Shown: one piece after another, positions 33,578 to 35,035 of the stretch
Numbering within the stretch: the first letter of the stretch is position 1
How the letters are laid out: each line of letters starts with the position of its first letter
NCBI RefSeq assembly: GCF_018853815.1
Contig: NZ_JAAOMP010000154.1
Span: 1 to 35,035, forward strand
Direction: 5' to 3'
DNA: 35,035 nucleotides
Source: Acidithiobacillus sulfurivorans
Lineage (GTDB): Bacteria; Pseudomonadota; Gammaproteobacteria; Acidithiobacillales; Acidithiobacillaceae
Position numbers and translations under genes: made by a program
Notes under the pieces: generated by a model
Seen by the model: only the letters and a program-made list of their open reading frames with translations
What the model was told of the DNA's origin: nothing
Database searches by the model: none

Positions 33578-33589
33578 CGCTGTTTAACA
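33405..33589. repeat. 185-bp segment bounded by imperfect inverted repeats (possible miniature element)
   Basis: The left end TGTCAAACAGCGCC(TGAG)ATTTGTC (33405-33429) matches the reverse complement of 33569-33589 at all but two bases plus a 4-base gap. A third AAACAGCG copy lies inside at about 33442-33450. The right end abuts the point where the EAL frame becomes recognisable. No transposase and no clear target-site duplication are seen. Confidence 0.4.
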
Positions 33590-33973
33590 CATCTTCGCCG
33601 TATCATTGATTATTATCAAAAATTAGGATTTCGAACGGCTATCGATGATTTTGGTGCGGGTTATGCGGGGCTCAATTTGCTGGCGAACTACCTGCCCGAT
33701 TATATCAAACTCGACCGGGAGCTGATTATTGATATTGACCGACACGAACGCCGTCAGGCCATTGTCCATGGTATACAACTGACCTGCCGGGAACTGAATA
33801 TCGGCATTCTGGCAGAAGGTGTGGAAACGCTTGCGGAATATCGCTGGTTGCGCAGGCAAGGTATTGACCTGTTTCAGGGATATTGGTTTGCGAAGCCTGG
33901 ATTTGAAACGCTGCCGGAGGTACCCGACGAATGTTACATTACCTCCGCGCATTCAGCAGAAAGGTCTGAATAA
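33578..33973 (+). pseudogene. 5'-truncated EAL domain (c-di-GMP phosphodiesterase remnant)
   Basis: After the in-frame stop at 33575-33577 the frame is open and reads ...HLRRIIDYYQKLGFRTAIDDFGAGYAGLNLLANYLPDYIKLDREL, a known EAL segment (DDFG-G and PD-KLD metal and substrate motifs; quoted positions about 33590-33722). ILAEGVETLAEYRWL follows, then GIDLFQGYWFAKP, the normal EAL end, and a short tail. The first half of the domain, including the E-L motif itself, is missing and no start codon with a ribosome site exists. It should be inactive. Upstream is the inverted-repeat segment that probably caused the truncation. Confidence 0.82.
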
Positions 33974-34049
33974 TTATACAGCATGGCATATATCACCCGA
34001 TAGCTTTCCCAGTGAAGAAGGAGTTACTTCGATCAACCAAAAAGGTTCA

Positions 34050-34841
34050 ATGGATAACCAATCGCCCCCAAAAATCTGGTTGGATATTTTTTCCAGCATG
34101 AGTAAGGCCCCATTCACAGGAAGTGTAGACCTGCCTTGGGATCAGGCCCAAAAGCGGCTTATGGACCAGATGTTGAGCAGTCTGGATCAAAGCGGGCTGT
34201 TTCATACCTGCGCCATCGCTCGGGCCGATACCGGTCACATTTTGCGGCCTTTGGCGGTTTCCGGTCCAGTACAACAAATAGTTCTGGAGAATGTGGCTGT
34301 ACTGTTTTCGCCAGACCATCCTCATGCGCGCAGCATGACGGCACGGGCTCAGGTTGAGGACCGTACCTTGCTCGTGACTGACTATGTGCACAGCGAATAT
34401 TTGCAACATCCCGATCTGGCTGGATGGCGACAGGCGATAGAAGCCATTGGCATCCAGTGGCTTCTGGCCACGCCGATCCATCGACATGCCTCTTTTTGGG
34501 GGGTGCTGGTGTTGAGCGGCTTACAAGATGAGCCGCCGGAACTCATGGCCGACAGTGCGGAAAAGGTGGCTGAGTTCATTGCTGACGCCATGGAGCATCT
34601 GGAAACACGTCGAAATGAACAGCAGTATCGGGAAACCCTTAAAAATCTGGCGCATACCGATGCTTTAACCGATCTTCCCAATCGACGGGCGCTGGAAACG
34701 CAGATGGAGCAAGCCATGCTCCGCGCCATTCGTCACAATCGTCTTCTGGCGGTCTGTATGCTGGATTTGGACGATTTTAAGCCAATCAATGACACCTATG
34801 GTCATGAGATAGGCGATGAAGTATTGGTGACCTTAATGTGA
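34050..34841 (+). pseudogene. GAF-GGDEF protein truncated before the active site
   Basis: ATG 34050 (AAAAAGG upstream) opens a 263-residue frame. A GAF-like sensor domain spans about 25-190 (ATPIHRHASFWGVLVLSG near its end), then a linker helix, then the start of a GGDEF domain (LAHTDALTDLPNRRALETQM and MLDLDDFKPINDTYGHEIGD). The frame stops right after EVLVTLM, before the GG(D/E)EF catalytic loop, so no cyclase activity is expected. The DNA after the stop does not continue the domain in another frame as far as I can read, and minus-strand coding begins shortly after. This suggests a downstream insertion or rearrangement. Confidence 0.82.
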
Positions 34842-34908
34842 AAGAAATGGGATTACGGGCACAGAAGTCCCTGGCCTGTGAGGACCATTTGACGGGATCT
34901 GAAAGCGG

Positions 34909-35035
34909 TTATGCCGGATCGGGCAGGAATCCGAACTTGATCAGCTTTTTGATCCAGCGTGCGGCATTACGTTGTACGCTCAAGGCTTCATAATCGGTGG
35001 CGGCGTCCCGGTAATATGTGCCGCGAGAGAGCATG
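34909..35035 (-). CDS. C-terminal fragment of an unidentified gene (partial at right edge)
   Basis: On minus, a frame enters from the right edge and ends at TAA 34909-34911. The visible 42 residues include GTYYRDAATDYEALSVQRNA and WIKKLIKFGFLPDPA. The Tyr/Arg-rich and Lys-rich character and the position next to a truncated gene suggest a transposase end, but I cannot assign a family. The Met at 35034 may be internal. Confidence is in the coding frame, not the function. Confidence 0.4.
   Translation of the reverse strand, partial: MLSRGTYYRDAATDYEALSVQRNAARWIKKLIKFGFLPDPA

Overview
The window reads as chromosomal DNA of an acidophilic, sulfur-oxidising gammaproteobacterium-like organism, most probably an Acidithiobacillus (inference). 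The main pointers are a sulfur oxygenase reductase with all iron and cysteine positions intact, a SoxXA-binding-type periplasmic protein, CysM (the cysteine synthase form that can use thiosulfate), and a conserved glycogen/GH57 cluster. No rRNA, tRNA or CRISPR was seen.

Region 1 (1-4909): the minus strand carries cysM, a YdbH/AsmA-like envelope protein and a DUF1318 lipoprotein that runs off the left edge. Divergent from cysM are a VIT1/CCC1-type metal transporter and pgl. Region 2 (4910-5684): a hicAB toxin-antitoxin pair with an inverted-repeat operator and an attC-like sequence sits exactly between two convergent housekeeping genes, as expected for a gene cassette or small island. Region 3 (5685-16239): carbohydrate storage. 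glgB-nfeD-slipin lie on minus; divergent are glgC, two different GH57 enzymes, a ROK glucokinase and murI, nearly all overlapping or within 4 bp. Together they could make ADP-glucose, branch and remodel alpha-glucan, and re-phosphorylate the released glucose.

Region 4 (16236-25865): a SoxXA-binding-like protein, a DUF445 membrane protein, a YqaE/Pmp3 peptide, a mazEF pair with a 26-bp palindromic operator over its promoter, ssb and uvrA divergent around a GC-rich palindrome, a conserved unknown, a CnoX-type thioredoxin and a periplasmic HtrA protease. DNA repair and protein quality control dominate.

Region 5 (about 26200-33300): visibly AT-richer accessory DNA. A minus-strand block runs from small lipoproteins (EexN-like, alanine-zipper, DUF3568) through a frameshifted MlaC-like gene and a frameshifted CsbD gene to the sulfur oxygenase reductase. 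It is followed by a coupled trio: a 4-helix membrane protein, a 48-residue peptide and a PQQ-type beta-propeller. An outer-membrane barrel with a strong promoter and an unknown 125-residue gene follow on plus.

Region 6 (33400-35035): decayed c-di-GMP signalling genes. An EAL fragment lacks its 5' part, which abuts an inverted-repeat segment. A GAF-GGDEF gene stops before its active site and is followed by the end of an unidentified minus-strand gene. This looks like mobile-element damage.
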